This document shows positions 1-7,674 of a DNA stretch of 32,762 nucleotides, piece by piece. A program made the translations under genes and the position numbers. The stretch's first letter is position 1; each line of letters begins with the position of its first letter. The notes beneath the pieces are model-generated. The model was not told where the DNA came from. It ran no database searches and saw nothing but the letters and a program-made list of their open reading frames with translations. The DNA comes from Sneathiella sp. (GTDB lineage Bacteria > Pseudomonadota > Alphaproteobacteria > Sneathiellales > Sneathiellaceae), in the NCBI GenBank assembly GCA_021741195.1, contig JAIOYL010000017.1, forward strand, positions 1-32,762. The letters run 5' to 3'.

Positions 1-1
1 T

Positions 2-1081
2 GAAACGCCGGATGCGGATACGGTCGTGATCAAGCTTAAAGAACCGAATCCGCAGCTTCTGTCCCAGCTCGGGGAATCAACAGCGGTAATTGTTGATCCG
101 GCCTCCGATAAGACCAATGCCACCAACCCGGTTGGCACTGGCCCCTACAAGTTCGATAGCTGGACGAAGGGTGACAGCCTCAAGCTGAGTCTGGCCGACA
201 CCTATCGCGACAAGAAAGATATTGCGATCAAGAAGGTGACCTTCCAGTTTATCGGTGATGGAGCAGCCCGCTTTGCGGCCCTTCTCTCCGGTGATATCGA
301 TGCGGCGGACGTGCCCAACGAAATGCTCTCCAACGACGCGTTAAAAGAGGATTTCAATATCCTCGTCGGCAACACTAACGGTGAGACGATCCTCAGCACG
401 AATAACGCCAATCCGGCGCTGTCGAAATTGAAGGTCCGTCAGGCGATCGCCCATGCGATTAACCGTAAGGAAATCATCGATGGCGCGATGTATGGTTATG
501 GCACGCCGATCGGGTCGCATTTCTCGCCGCAGGATCCGGACTATGTCGATCTGACAAACACCTATCCGTATGATCCGGAACTGTCCAAAAAGCTGTTGGC
601 GGAAGCAGGATATCCAGATGGACTTGAGCTGACCCTGAAGCTGCCGCCGGTTGAAGACTATGCCCGTAAGGGCGGTCAGATTGTTGCCTCGCAGCTTGAA
701 AAGGCGGGCTTCAAGATCAAGATCATCAATGTCGACTGGGCAAAATGGCTCGACGAGGTCTATAAAAAGAAAAATTATGACCTTTCTATCGTCTCTCATG
801 TGGAACCGATGGATATTGGCATCTATGCGCGCGACGGCTATTACTTCAATTACAAGAACTCGAAGTTCAATGATGTGATCGCACAGGCCGATTCTGCGGT
901 TTCGATGGATGATCGCTCGAAGCTACTGAAAGAGGCTCAGAAGATTCTGGCCGAAGATGCTGTCAATGGCTACTTGTTCGAGTTACCGCGTATCATAGTG
1001 GTTCGCAAGGGGCTGAACGGGGTCTGGCAGGATCTGCCGCTGTTTGCAACGGATGTTGCCCGGATGTCCTGGAGCAATTAG
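2..1081 (+). CDS. ABC transporter substrate-binding protein, peptide/nickel type (3' part)
   Basis: This is the C-terminal part of a periplasmic family 5 solute-binding protein (SBP_bac_5, DppA/OppA-like), which captures peptides or similar small solutes for an ABC importer. The reading frame is open from base 2, so the start and signal peptide lie outside the window. Visible family signatures are GTGPYKFDSW near the beginning, VRQAIAHAINRKEI in the middle, and the YPYDPELSKKLLAEAGYPDG stretch typical of this fold. The permease and ATPase genes are not downstream, because a hairpin terminator follows within 25 bases. They may lie upstream, or the gene may be a lone binding protein. The ligand cannot be told from sequence. 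The family call is firm. Confidence 0.93.
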   Translation, partial: ETPDADTVVIKLKEPNPQLLSQLGESTAVIVDPASDKTNATNPVGTGPYKFDSWTKGDSLKLSLADTYRDKKDIAIKKVTFQFIGDGAARFAALLSGDIDAADVPNEMLSNDALKEDFNILVGNTNGETILSTNNANPALSKLKVRQAIAHAINRKEIIDGAMYGYGTPIGSHFSPQDPDYVDLTNTYPYDPELSKKLLAEAGYPDGLELTLKLPPVEDYARKGGQIVASQLEKAGFKIKIINVDWAKWLDEVYKKKNYDLSIVSHVEPMDIGIYARDGYYFNYKNSKFNDVIAQADSAVSMDDRSKLLKEAQKILAEDAVNGYLFELPRIIVVRKGLNGVWQDLPLFATDVARMSWSN

Positions 1082-1102
1082 TCAGGGTCTGGTTTAAAAA
1101 GT

Positions 1103-1138
1103 GAAACCCGCTGGCTCTCACTAGCGGGTTTCTTTTTT
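1103..1138 (+). terminator. Rho-independent terminator after the binding-protein gene
   Basis: A perfect 10-bp stem (GAAACCCGCT pairing with AGCGGGTTTC) has a 10-base loop and runs into a T-rich tract. It begins 22 bases after the stop codon. The upstream flank is A-rich, so it could also serve the leftward peroxiredoxin gene that ends at 1188. Confidence 0.9.
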
Positions 1139-1187
1139 GAAGAAGGCACTCTGAACGATGCGCTTCTTCGCGGGATGAATTTGTGGA

Positions 1188-1937
1188 TCAGGCCGCAGCA
1201 GACTTTGCCGAGGCGAGATACGCTTCAAGCTCGTCTGCGCCACCAATCTTGACGCCATCAATAAAAATCTGCGGCGTTGTCAGGGCTCCGGAAACGGCCC
1301 GCAAGGACCGCATCGTTGCGTCGGTTCCAAGGACGATTTCCTCGTATCCCATACCCGCTTTTTCAAGCGCGGCTTTCGCTCTTGCGCAATGGCCACAGCC
1401 AGGCTTTGAGAAAACCGTCACTGCCTGGGGCTTCCTGGCCGCCGGGTTGAGGTAGGTGAGCATCGTGTCGGCATCCGAAACTTCAAACGGGTCGCCCTCC
1501 TTTTCCGGTTCGATAAACATCTTCTCGACCCTGCCGTCGTTGACGAGCATCGAATAGCGCCAGGACCGTTTGCCGAAGCCAAGATTCTCCTTGCCAACCA
1601 GCATGCCCATTCCCTTAGAGAAGGTGCCATTTCCATCCGGAACAAAGGTGATATATTCTGCTTTCTGATCCTTTTTCCATTCGTTCATCACGAAGGTATC
1701 ATTCACGGAAAGGCAAATGATACGGTCCACGCCGCATTCCTTGAAGGTGGGCGCGAGCTCATTGTAGCGGGGCAGGTGGGAAGAGGAGCATGTCGGCGTA
1801 AATGCACCCGGCAGGGCGAATAGGACAACCTTCTGTCCCTTAAACAGCTCGTCTGTCGTGACCTGCTTCCAGTTATCCCCCTCGCGGACGTTAAAGGTGA
1901 CGTTCGGGATGTTCTGGCCTTCCATATTCTTCATCAT
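1188..1937 (-). CDS. Hybrid peroxiredoxin-glutaredoxin (Prx5-Grx fusion)
   Basis: This is a thiol peroxidase with a built-in reductant: the peroxiredoxin domain reduces peroxides and the fused glutaredoxin recycles it with glutathione. With the start at 1937 the protein has 249 residues. The Prx5 domain covers about residues 5-160, with peroxidatic Cys50 in PGAFTPTC. The glutaredoxin domain covers about 170-245, with a CGHC active site (Cys181, Cys184) and the TTPQIFIDG cis-proline region. The start is set by GGAG at 1947-1944, six bases before ATG 1937; the ATG at 1955 has no such site. CGHC replaces the classical CPYC. The gene is monocistronic, and its upstream region carries a dyad that could be a LysR-type (OxyR-like) site. 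Function is confident; regulation is inferred. Confidence 0.95.
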   Translation of the reverse strand: MMKNMEGQNIPNVTFNVREGDNWKQVTTDELFKGQKVVLFALPGAFTPTCSSSHLPRYNELAPTFKECGVDRIICLSVNDTFVMNEWKKDQKAEYITFVPDGNGTFSKGMGMLVGKENLGFGKRSWRYSMLVNDGRVEKMFIEPEKEGDPFEVSDADTMLTYLNPAARKPQAVTVFSKPGCGHCARAKAALEKAGMGYEEIVLGTDATMRSLRAVSGALTTPQIFIDGVKIGGADELEAYLASAKSAAA

Positions 1938-1987
1938 TTCGTACTCCAAAATCATAAATGCAATCTGTTCATTACATATATGGGAGA

Positions 1988-2005
1988 GATTTATAATTGC
2001 AAATC
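1988..2005. promoter_or_regulatory. Imperfect dyad upstream of the peroxiredoxin gene
   Basis: GATTTATAATTGCAAATC reads as GATTT-N2-AATT-N2-AAATC, an 18-base dyad about 50 bases upstream of the start codon. It fits a T-N11-A LysR-type box, which would suit an OxyR-like regulator of a peroxidase gene. The regulator is not in the window and the assignment is inference. Confidence 0.35.
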
Positions 2006-2153
2006 ATTTTTAGAATTATTATAAAATATGAAAATGCGATACAGTGGGAAATGCGAATTGTGCGAAAATGTTTCCGTGGGAGCGCCTAAAGTGCCGATTA
2101 AACGGTCAGAACGCCGGAGTGAGTGTCAATCTTACGTTTCTTTTACAGCCTAC

Positions 2154-3296
2154 TTACCGAACATAGATATGAACTTCACTCGTCGTAACCTCGGCATTTG
2201 CCGTGCTGGAGAGATTAACCCGCGATGCCGGCAGGCCCATGTCGGTGAGGGATTTGAGAACCCGTTCGGCGTTACGCACTGATTTCGCCTGATTGGCGGC
2301 AATATTGCCCTGCAGCGGTGCTATCGAGACCACATCAAAGTTTGACTGCGGACGCTCCTGCATGGCGCGGCTTACCGCGTCATAAAGCGCCTGTTCGTAA
2401 GCGACATCGTCGCGGTCGAAGCGGATAATGACAAGTGCCTGCCGGCTGTCATCCGCCGCATCCGCCTTGGCCGTATTTTTCAGGTAAGCCCGGGAGCCGG
2501 CGCTGCTGCCCAAAAAGCCGCCATTCTTGATCGCCGTGGAAGTGTCCGTCAAATTCACCCGCTCCGCGCCGACATAGGATGTCTGACGGCTGATATCATT
2601 CGACAACTGGTTCAGCAAGCGATTGGCGAGCACTGATGTCCGGCTTGTCTCGTCTTCCAGAACCGTGAGTTGGCGGTGATCCTCTTCGATCGCGCCGCTG
2701 AGATCAAATGCCGCCTGAACTGATTCGAGCAGGTAGCCGACTTCGCCAGCCTCACTGGAGACATTGTTCGCGAGGCTGTTCATCTCGGAAACATCGCCTG
2801 CGATTTTCTCAAGATCTCCTTGCGCCTCATTCCACTGGTTGATCAGGATGGGATTACCCTTGGTCGTTCCGATTTGCAGGCGCGTATTGATCGCCGCCAT
2901 TGTCCCGTGATAGCGCTGGGATGTTGCCGTGGTCGAAGCTTCGATCTGCTCGAACTGGGCGCTGCTCTGATTGATCCGGGCCTGCAAGGCCTTGAGGTCG
3001 CCACGTAAGGCTTCAACCCGCTGGCCAACCACCGTCCCGGTGCTCGGCGCCGCTGTCACAGTCGGAAGCTTGAACCTGCTGACAGTTTCCGGCGCCATCG
3101 CTGGCGGGGCGGATTGCGTTGCCGCCAAATCGCTGGCCATCGCCGCCTTTTCGGTGGTTGCAGGGGCCGCCGTCGCGGTTTTGGAAGGGGCCTGATCGCC
3201 GGTCAGCGGAGGCAGGAGTTTTTCATCGACAAAGGAGCAGCTTGCCACAAGTAACATAGCGCTCAATGCTAGGGGGCGGGTCAGATTGAATACCAT
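2154..3296 (-). CDS. Putative coiled-coil lipoprotein with an OmpA-like C-terminal region
   Basis: I do not recognise this as a named family. The protein (380 aa from ATG 3296) starts with a short hydrophobic signal ending in LLVASC, a good lipobox with Cys20 as the lipidated residue, so it is probably anchored in the envelope. A Pro/Ala/Thr-rich linker follows, then a long helical Glu/Gln/Ser-rich middle that looks like a coiled coil (ALQARINQSSAQFEQIEAST onwards). The last 80 residues (VVSIAPLQGNIAANQAKSVR, NAERVLKSLTDMGLPASRV) resemble the OmpA peptidoglycan-binding fold, where SxxRAxxVxxxLxxxG is typical. ATG 3296 is preferred over the TTG at 3329 because it gives a clean signal peptide. 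The gene is flanked by long intergenic regions and looks monocistronic. Confidence 0.75.
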   Translation of the reverse strand: MVFNLTRPLALSAMLLVASCSFVDEKLLPPLTGDQAPSKTATAAPATTEKAAMASDLAATQSAPPAMAPETVSRFKLPTVTAAPSTGTVVGQRVEALRGDLKALQARINQSSAQFEQIEASTTATSQRYHGTMAAINTRLQIGTTKGNPILINQWNEAQGDLEKIAGDVSEMNSLANNVSSEAGEVGYLLESVQAAFDLSGAIEEDHRQLTVLEDETSRTSVLANRLLNQLSNDISRQTSYVGAERVNLTDTSTAIKNGGFLGSSAGSRAYLKNTAKADAADDSRQALVIIRFDRDDVAYEQALYDAVSRAMQERPQSNFDVVSIAPLQGNIAANQAKSVRNAERVLKSLTDMGLPASRVNLSSTANAEVTTSEVHIYVR

Positions 3297-3477
3297 GGTT
3301 GTAAAACACTCTTTTTTCTGTGCTCGCAAATGCCCAGCAGCGGGATTACGATGTCGCTTAATCCATACTGTCCCGCTTTGTGGAAACCGGAAAACAGTGC
3401 CAGATAGTATCTAATGAAAAGCGTGGGGACAAGAACCGATTTTAAAACAACTTTTTGCAAAGATTCGGTTTAAACGC

Positions 3478-3506
3478 TTGCATTGCCCCCCCCTTTTGAT
3501 TAATTT
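3478..3506 (+). promoter_or_regulatory. Probable sigma70 promoter of tRNA-Arg
   Basis: TTGCAT (3478-3483) and TAATTT (3501-3506) are separated by exactly 17 bases, including a run of eight C. A G+C-rich discriminator with a small hairpin (CCCGA-TCC-TCGGG, 3507-3519) follows, as is common for stable RNA promoters. The predicted start leaves a leader of about 60 bases before the tRNA. Confidence 0.5.
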
Positions 3507-3572
3507 CCCGATCCTCGGGCGGTCGGCACCTGTCGCGCCGCCAATTTCCAACCTTCACAGGTTGGTCTATAA

Positions 3573-3649
3573 GCACCGGTAGCTCAGCTGGATAGAGCAC
3601 TAGACTACGAATCTAGGGGTCGGGAGTTCGAATCTTCCCCGGTGCGCCA
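3573..3649 (+). tRNA. tRNA-Arg (anticodon ACG)
   Basis: A complete 77-nt cloverleaf. The acceptor stem is GCACCGG with CCGGTGC, the D-arm contains GCTCAGCTGGATAGAGC, the anticodon stem is CTAGA with TCTAG around loop CTACGAA, the T-arm contains GTTCGAA, and the discriminator is G with an encoded CCA (3647-3649). The anticodon ACG is at 3607-3609, normally modified to ICG to read CGN codons. Its 3' end is the border of an AT-rich islet, as for tRNA genes used as integration sites. Confidence 0.97.
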
Positions 3650-4702
3650 ATTTTCCCGTTCATTTATCCTAATTGTTCGATTATGGTCGGCAGAATGATC
3701 TATTGACATGGATGCTTCAATTTTTTCAATGATCTTCAAAACCTCGTTACGTGGGGTTCGATTAGTATAAGCCGGTACATCAAACTTCTGTTTGTGTACT
3801 TTATCCAAAACCCTTTGTAGCAATTCTCTAAAATGATCTTCTGAACGCTCTGCATATGAATGCAGCACAGTTAGCTGCTTTTGCGTAAATAACGAAAGAT
3901 CGACATGCCCAACATCTATTTTATTCCGTAAAGCCATAGCTGGGATAAAATTGCTTTCGATTTCAGTCGAAGAATATCCGATCTGGCGTAGCCAAGTTCT
4001 AGCAGCTTCCATAGTTTTGCCACTGTTTTGAGAAGGAAATAGAACTTCTAACATTTTGGAAAGGTTTAGGAGTACCTCAGAGAGGAATTCTCCGGCAATT
4101 TCTGCCCGCCTAGATAATCGACAAGCAACGTGGAAATAATGAAGTGCGGCGACAAGTCTTACTCTTTCTGGGGAATTAATGATTCCGAGGTTCATCCAAG
4201 AATCATACAAAGCGCTATCTTGCTCTTCCTGCGTTACTTTTTTTATGTTTATATTCCAGTGTTTTAATTCCCAGCGAAATTTTGTCGAACCGATTTCCCC
4301 TTCTACCATTTCTATTAGCGGCGGATCAGCAAATTCAATGTTTAACAACATAGGTAATGTGAAATAAAGACTATGAATTAAATCTTTTAGCTCTTGGATA
4401 CTTGTAATTTTCTTGCTCAATGAAAGAACGTTTCCAGAAAGTTTTATTGTCTCATCGAAACTTTCTAAAACTGCATTGAGTGGGTTTAATGGTGGCAAAG
4501 ATTTCACCCAATGCGAACCATTATTGCCATTAAAATTTACCCAATTTTTAGAGCCGACGACCGCAGTACGACCGCCTTCTGGTGCCATGCCAAACGGATG
4601 CAATGGGATGAAGTGAAAGCGAATTTCTACAGAAGAGGGCCAATTAATTGATCGTTCTTTATCGAATACGAAACCGCGTTCCCGAACTTGGTAGGTGAGC
4701 AT
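3605..4702 (-). CDS. Unrecognised islet protein with a C-terminal HEPN-like motif
   Basis: No family is recognised over the first two thirds. The protein has 365 residues and no signal peptide or membrane segment. The region of about residues 185-300 is helical and carries LRNKIDVGH (Arg259-Asn260-x5-His266), the R-[N/D]-x4-6-H signature of HEPN domains, followed by a helix-rich tail as in Apea-like HEPN proteins. Many HEPN proteins are RNases in toxin or phage-defence systems; that role here is inference. The start at ATG 4702 has AAGGGA nine bases upstream. Base composition is clearly AT-richer than the flanks (18 of 60 bases G+C in 4321-4380), suggesting transfer. The last 14 codons and the stop are the antisense of tRNA-Arg, so the native C-terminus may be lost or replaced. 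Confidence 0.7.
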   Translation of the reverse strand: MLTYQVRERGFVFDKERSINWPSSVEIRFHFIPLHPFGMAPEGGRTAVVGSKNWVNFNGNNGSHWVKSLPPLNPLNAVLESFDETIKLSGNVLSLSKKITSIQELKDLIHSLYFTLPMLLNIEFADPPLIEMVEGEIGSTKFRWELKHWNINIKKVTQEEQDSALYDSWMNLGIINSPERVRLVAALHYFHVACRLSRRAEIAGEFLSEVLLNLSKMLEVLFPSQNSGKTMEAARTWLRQIGYSSTEIESNFIPAMALRNKIDVGHVDLSLFTQKQLTVLHSYAERSEDHFRELLQRVLDKVHKQKFDVPAYTNRTPRNEVLKIIEKIEASMSIDHSADHNRTIRINERENWRTGEDSNSRPLDS

Positions 4703-4783
4703 GTAAAAAATTCCCTTCTATTGAGAATATAGCAATGACTAACCTGCGGCACATTATAATTTAAGTGAAAAAGAAAACAGGCC
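3650..4783. mobile_element. Probable AT-rich islet inserted at the tRNA-Arg 3' end
   Basis: The segment begins exactly after the encoded CCA of tRNA-Arg, is visibly lower in G+C than both flanks, and contains only one gene, of unfamiliar type. tRNA 3' ends are common phage and island integration sites. I see no integrase, and no repeated copy of the tRNA 3' end near the right border, so this would be a remnant or a small insertion. The right border is approximate. Confidence 0.5.
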
Positions 4784-5233
4784 CTATCCTTTTCGCAGTC
4801 TCTGCAATGTATTCTCAAGCACATTCAGAAACTGGCTGCGGTCTTTTCTACTGAACGCGGCGTTATAGCCCGCGATTTCGCCGTTCTGGCGGAGGTGGGC
4901 GTTCAAGTCGCGCATGGCGAGGGCCATGCCGATCGACTGGTTCGTGAAGGGCTTGCCGGTGGGGCCGAGGGCGATAGCGGATTTTTGCAGGACCCGGTCG
5001 GCGAGCGGAATGTCGGACGTAATGACGATATCGCGGATCTCGACATTCTCGACGATCCAGTTATCCGCCGCATCGAAGCCGTCATCGACAACGACCTGTT
5101 CAATCAGCAGGCTCTCCGGAATACGCATCCAGCTATTGCTGACAACGAACGTCATCAGACGGTGCCGCCCGGCGACGCGATAAATCTCGTCCTTTACCGG
5201 GCAGGCGTCCGCATCGATGAAGATTCTGGTCAA
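4784..5233 (-). CDS. YaiI/YqxD family protein (UPF0178, DUF188)
   Basis: A 149-residue member of UPF0178, whose biochemical role is not established; the fold is related to PIN/NYN nucleases. Signatures are IFIDADACPVK at the N-terminus, VVSNSWMRIP, the DAADNWIVE region, and ITSDIPLADRVLQKSA, which contains conserved acidic residues. The start must be TTG at 5233: upstream in the same frame the stop codon TAG of the molybdenum hydroxylase gene (5243-5245) follows after only three codons, and no ATG gives the conserved N-terminus. The two genes are therefore in the same frame nine bases apart, probably translationally coupled. No functional link to the hydroxylase is evident. Confidence 0.9.
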   Translation of the reverse strand: MTRIFIDADACPVKDEIYRVAGRHRLMTFVVSNSWMRIPESLLIEQVVVDDGFDAADNWIVENVEIRDIVITSDIPLADRVLQKSAIALGPTGKPFTNQSIGMALAMRDLNAHLRQNGEIAGYNAAFSRKDRSQFLNVLENTLQRLRKG

Positions 5234-5242
5234 ACGGGTATT

Positions 5243-7573
5243 CTAGCTCGCTTGCTGAATGGCATTCCAGATTTTCTGCGGCGTTGCGGGCATATCGATA
5301 TGATAGACGCCGAGGTCGCTCAGACCGTCCAGAATGCCATTGATGATTGCTGGCGGCGCGCCGATGCAGCCTGCTTCCCCGCAGCCTTTGACGCCCATCG
5401 GGTTCATGGTGCAGGGAACCTCGATCGTCTCGTACTTAAGGTCGAGCGGAATATTATCCGCCCGTGGCATGCCATAATCCATGTAGGAGCCGGTCAGCAA
5501 CTGGCCGTCGTCGCTGTAAACCGTATGCTCGGTGAGTGCCTGGCCAATACCCTGCCCGACACCGCCGATGACCTGATTGCGGACAAGCGCCGGATTTACC
5601 AGCGTGCCAAAATCATCGACGATGATATAGCGGACGACATCGGTCGCGCCGGTCAGTTCGTCAATCTCGACCTCTGCGATATGACAACCGTTCGGGTAGG
5701 TGAAGGCCTCCACCGTGAAGCTCGCTTCGGAATCGAGGCCTTCGGCGAGGTTCTCCGGGAGCTGCCCAAGCCCGCGGGCGCGATGGGCAAGTTCCAGAAT
5801 GCCGATCTTGCGGTCGGTGCCGGCAATGGCGAATTCGCCGTCCTCGGCGGAAAACTCAATATCCACGGCGGCCGCTTCAAGGAAATGGCTGGCGAGTTCC
5901 TTGCCCTTGTTGATGACCTCGTCACTGGCCGCATGAATGGCGGGCCCCTGTGTCGTCAGTGAGCGCGAACCACCAGTTCCGCCGCCGGTCTTGATCTTGT
6001 CGGTGTCACCCTGAATGATGCGGATATTCTCGAACGGGACGCCGAGCCGCTCGGCAACGATCTGCGCATAGGCTGTTGAATGGCCCTGACCAGATGATTG
6101 CGTGCCGACCGCAACGGTCACAATGTCGTTGTCTTCGAAACGGATCGTTGCGGTTTCTGTCGGGTTGCCCGCAGTGGCTTCGATATAATAGCACATGCCA
6201 ATGCCTCGGCGTTTGCCGTTCGCGGCGGATTGCGCCTTGCGGGCACCGAACCCCGCCCAGTCAGAGCTTTCGAGACCCCGATCCATCAGCCGCTCGAACT
6301 CCCCGCTGTCATAAAGGCATCCGGTTGCTGTTTTGTAGGGCATCGCAGAGGCAGGGATGAAATTTATCCGCCTGAGCTCGTCCTGACCCATTCCAAACGT
6401 GCGCGCGGCCTTGTCCATCAGCCGTTCAATAACATAGATGGCTTCGGGCCGTCCGGCGCCGCGATAGGCATCGACCGGAACCGTGTTCGTGAAAACGCCG
6501 GTGCAGTGATAGTAGAAATTGGGGATATCATAGACGCCGGGCAGGACCTTGACCGCCGCCATCGTCGGGATCAGAGGACCAAAGGTTGAAAGATAGGCGC
6601 CAAGATTAGCGTTTGTCTCCACTTTCATGCCGATGATCTTGTGACCCGCATCAAAGGCGAGCTTGGCAACGGTGACATGATCCCGCCCTTGTGTGTCGGA
6701 GAGGAAGGCATCGCTCCGCTCCCCCATCCATTTGATTGGCCGACCCAATTTGCGCGACGCCCAGACAGTAACAGCGCATTCGGAATAAAAGAACAGTTTC
6801 ATGCCGAACGCCCCGCCGACATCCGGTGTGATAACGCGGACCTGCTCTTCCGGGATGTGCAATATCGCATTGGCGAGAAGGGAGCGCAGCACCCAGCCGC
6901 CCTGAGTGCCCATCCGCACGGTCATTTTCCCGGTGTCGCCGTCCCACTCGGCAATAAGACCGCGGGGTTCCATCGAATTGACGACAACCCGGTTATTAAT
7001 TAGTTCAAGATCGACAACATGCGCCGCCTTACTAAACACGTCATCGATATTTTTCTCATCGCCCTGCGCCCAGTCAAAGGCGACGTTGTTCGGCACGCCC
7101 GCATGAACCAGCGGCTGTCCGCTCGCATTGGCAGTTTTCGTATCGACAACGACGTCCAGTTCATCAAAATCCACCATAATGAGCTCTGCCGCGTCCTTCG
7201 CCTGCTGCAATGTTTCGGCAACGACAAAAGCAAGGTTGTCCCCGGCGTAACAGACCTTGTCGGTTGCCAGCACCGGGTGCCCCGGGTCGGCCCGATCGCT
7301 TTCGTCACGGTTCTTCAGCGGGATCATGCAGGGAAGCTGGTTGGCCTTATCGGCGGCGAGTTCGCTTCCCAAAATAATATCCACGACACCGGGCGCTTGC
7401 CGCGCGTCATCGGTATCGATGGACAGGATTTTTGCATGGGCCACGGGGGAGCGCAGCATATATCCGTAAAGCTGCCCTTCCAGAGAGATATCATCCGTAT
7501 ATTCGCCCGTACCGGTCACAAGACGAAAATCTTCCTTGCGTTCAACAGATTGATTTACACCGAATTTGACCAT
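5243..7573 (-). CDS. Xanthine dehydrogenase family molybdopterin-binding subunit (form II CoxL-like)
   Basis: This is the large catalytic subunit of a molybdenum hydroxylase, 776 residues, the usual length. These enzymes hydroxylate aldehydes, purines or N-heteroaromatics using water, and bind Mo-molybdopterin cytosine dinucleotide. The fused a/b hammerhead domain is at the N-terminus (FRLVTGTGEYTDDI), followed by TPDVGGAFGMK and then VDAYRGAGRPEA. That AYRGAGR loop is the form II signature; true carbon monoxide dehydrogenases have AYRCSFR. The catalytic glutamate is in MGVKGCGEAG near the C-terminus. The FAD (CoxM) and 2Fe-2S (CoxS) partner genes are not adjacent, which is unusual. Two CoA-transferase systems lie directly upstream, suggesting the substrate could be a CoA thioester or an acid from the same pathway. 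The substrate is unknown. Confidence 0.93.
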   Translation of the reverse strand: MVKFGVNQSVERKEDFRLVTGTGEYTDDISLEGQLYGYMLRSPVAHAKILSIDTDDARQAPGVVDIILGSELAADKANQLPCMIPLKNRDESDRADPGHPVLATDKVCYAGDNLAFVVAETLQQAKDAAELIMVDFDELDVVVDTKTANASGQPLVHAGVPNNVAFDWAQGDEKNIDDVFSKAAHVVDLELINNRVVVNSMEPRGLIAEWDGDTGKMTVRMGTQGGWVLRSLLANAILHIPEEQVRVITPDVGGAFGMKLFFYSECAVTVWASRKLGRPIKWMGERSDAFLSDTQGRDHVTVAKLAFDAGHKIIGMKVETNANLGAYLSTFGPLIPTMAAVKVLPGVYDIPNFYYHCTGVFTNTVPVDAYRGAGRPEAIYVIERLMDKAARTFGMGQDELRRINFIPASAMPYKTATGCLYDSGEFERLMDRGLESSDWAGFGARKAQSAANGKRRGIGMCYYIEATAGNPTETATIRFEDNDIVTVAVGTQSSGQGHSTAYAQIVAERLGVPFENIRIIQGDTDKIKTGGGTGGSRSLTTQGPAIHAASDEVINKGKELASHFLEAAAVDIEFSAEDGEFAIAGTDRKIGILELAHRARGLGQLPENLAEGLDSEASFTVEAFTYPNGCHIAEVEIDELTGATDVVRYIIVDDFGTLVNPALVRNQVIGGVGQGIGQALTEHTVYSDDGQLLTGSYMDYGMPRADNIPLDLKYETIEVPCTMNPMGVKGCGEAGCIGAPPAIINGILDGLSDLGVYHIDMPATPQKIWNAIQQAS

Positions 7574-7674
7574 TCTTTTTTTCCACTTTTTTATGGCGGC
7601 GCGCGGCGCCGCGATATTCTGTTTTCACTATCAGACGACTATTTGATAACGACAAGACCTGATTTCCATTGCCG

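Noticed and set aside
1139-1169. GAAGAAG and CTTCTTC inverted repeat after the first terminator
   Set aside because: Only seven base pairs with a 17-base loop and no T-tract; likely chance.
2028-2282. An 84-codon plus-strand frame with two close cysteines (CELC)
   Set aside because: It runs antisense into the lipoprotein gene, has no ribosome-binding site, and the two Cys alone are not evidence of a zinc domain.
4700-4800. A second copy of the tRNA-Arg 3' end (attR) at the right edge of the islet
   Set aside because: No repeat of the T-arm or acceptor sequence could be found by eye, so no attachment site pair is claimed.
4895-5962. A 355-codon plus-strand frame across the YaiI and Mo-hydroxylase genes
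   Set aside because: Both genes on the minus strand have strong family signatures over the same bases; the frame has no recognisable domain.
7602-7613. CGCGGCGCCGCG, a 12-bp G+C palindrome between the CaiB and Mo-hydroxylase genes
   Set aside because: It can form a hairpin but lacks a T-tract and is simple G+C repeat sequence; too weak to call a terminator or operator.
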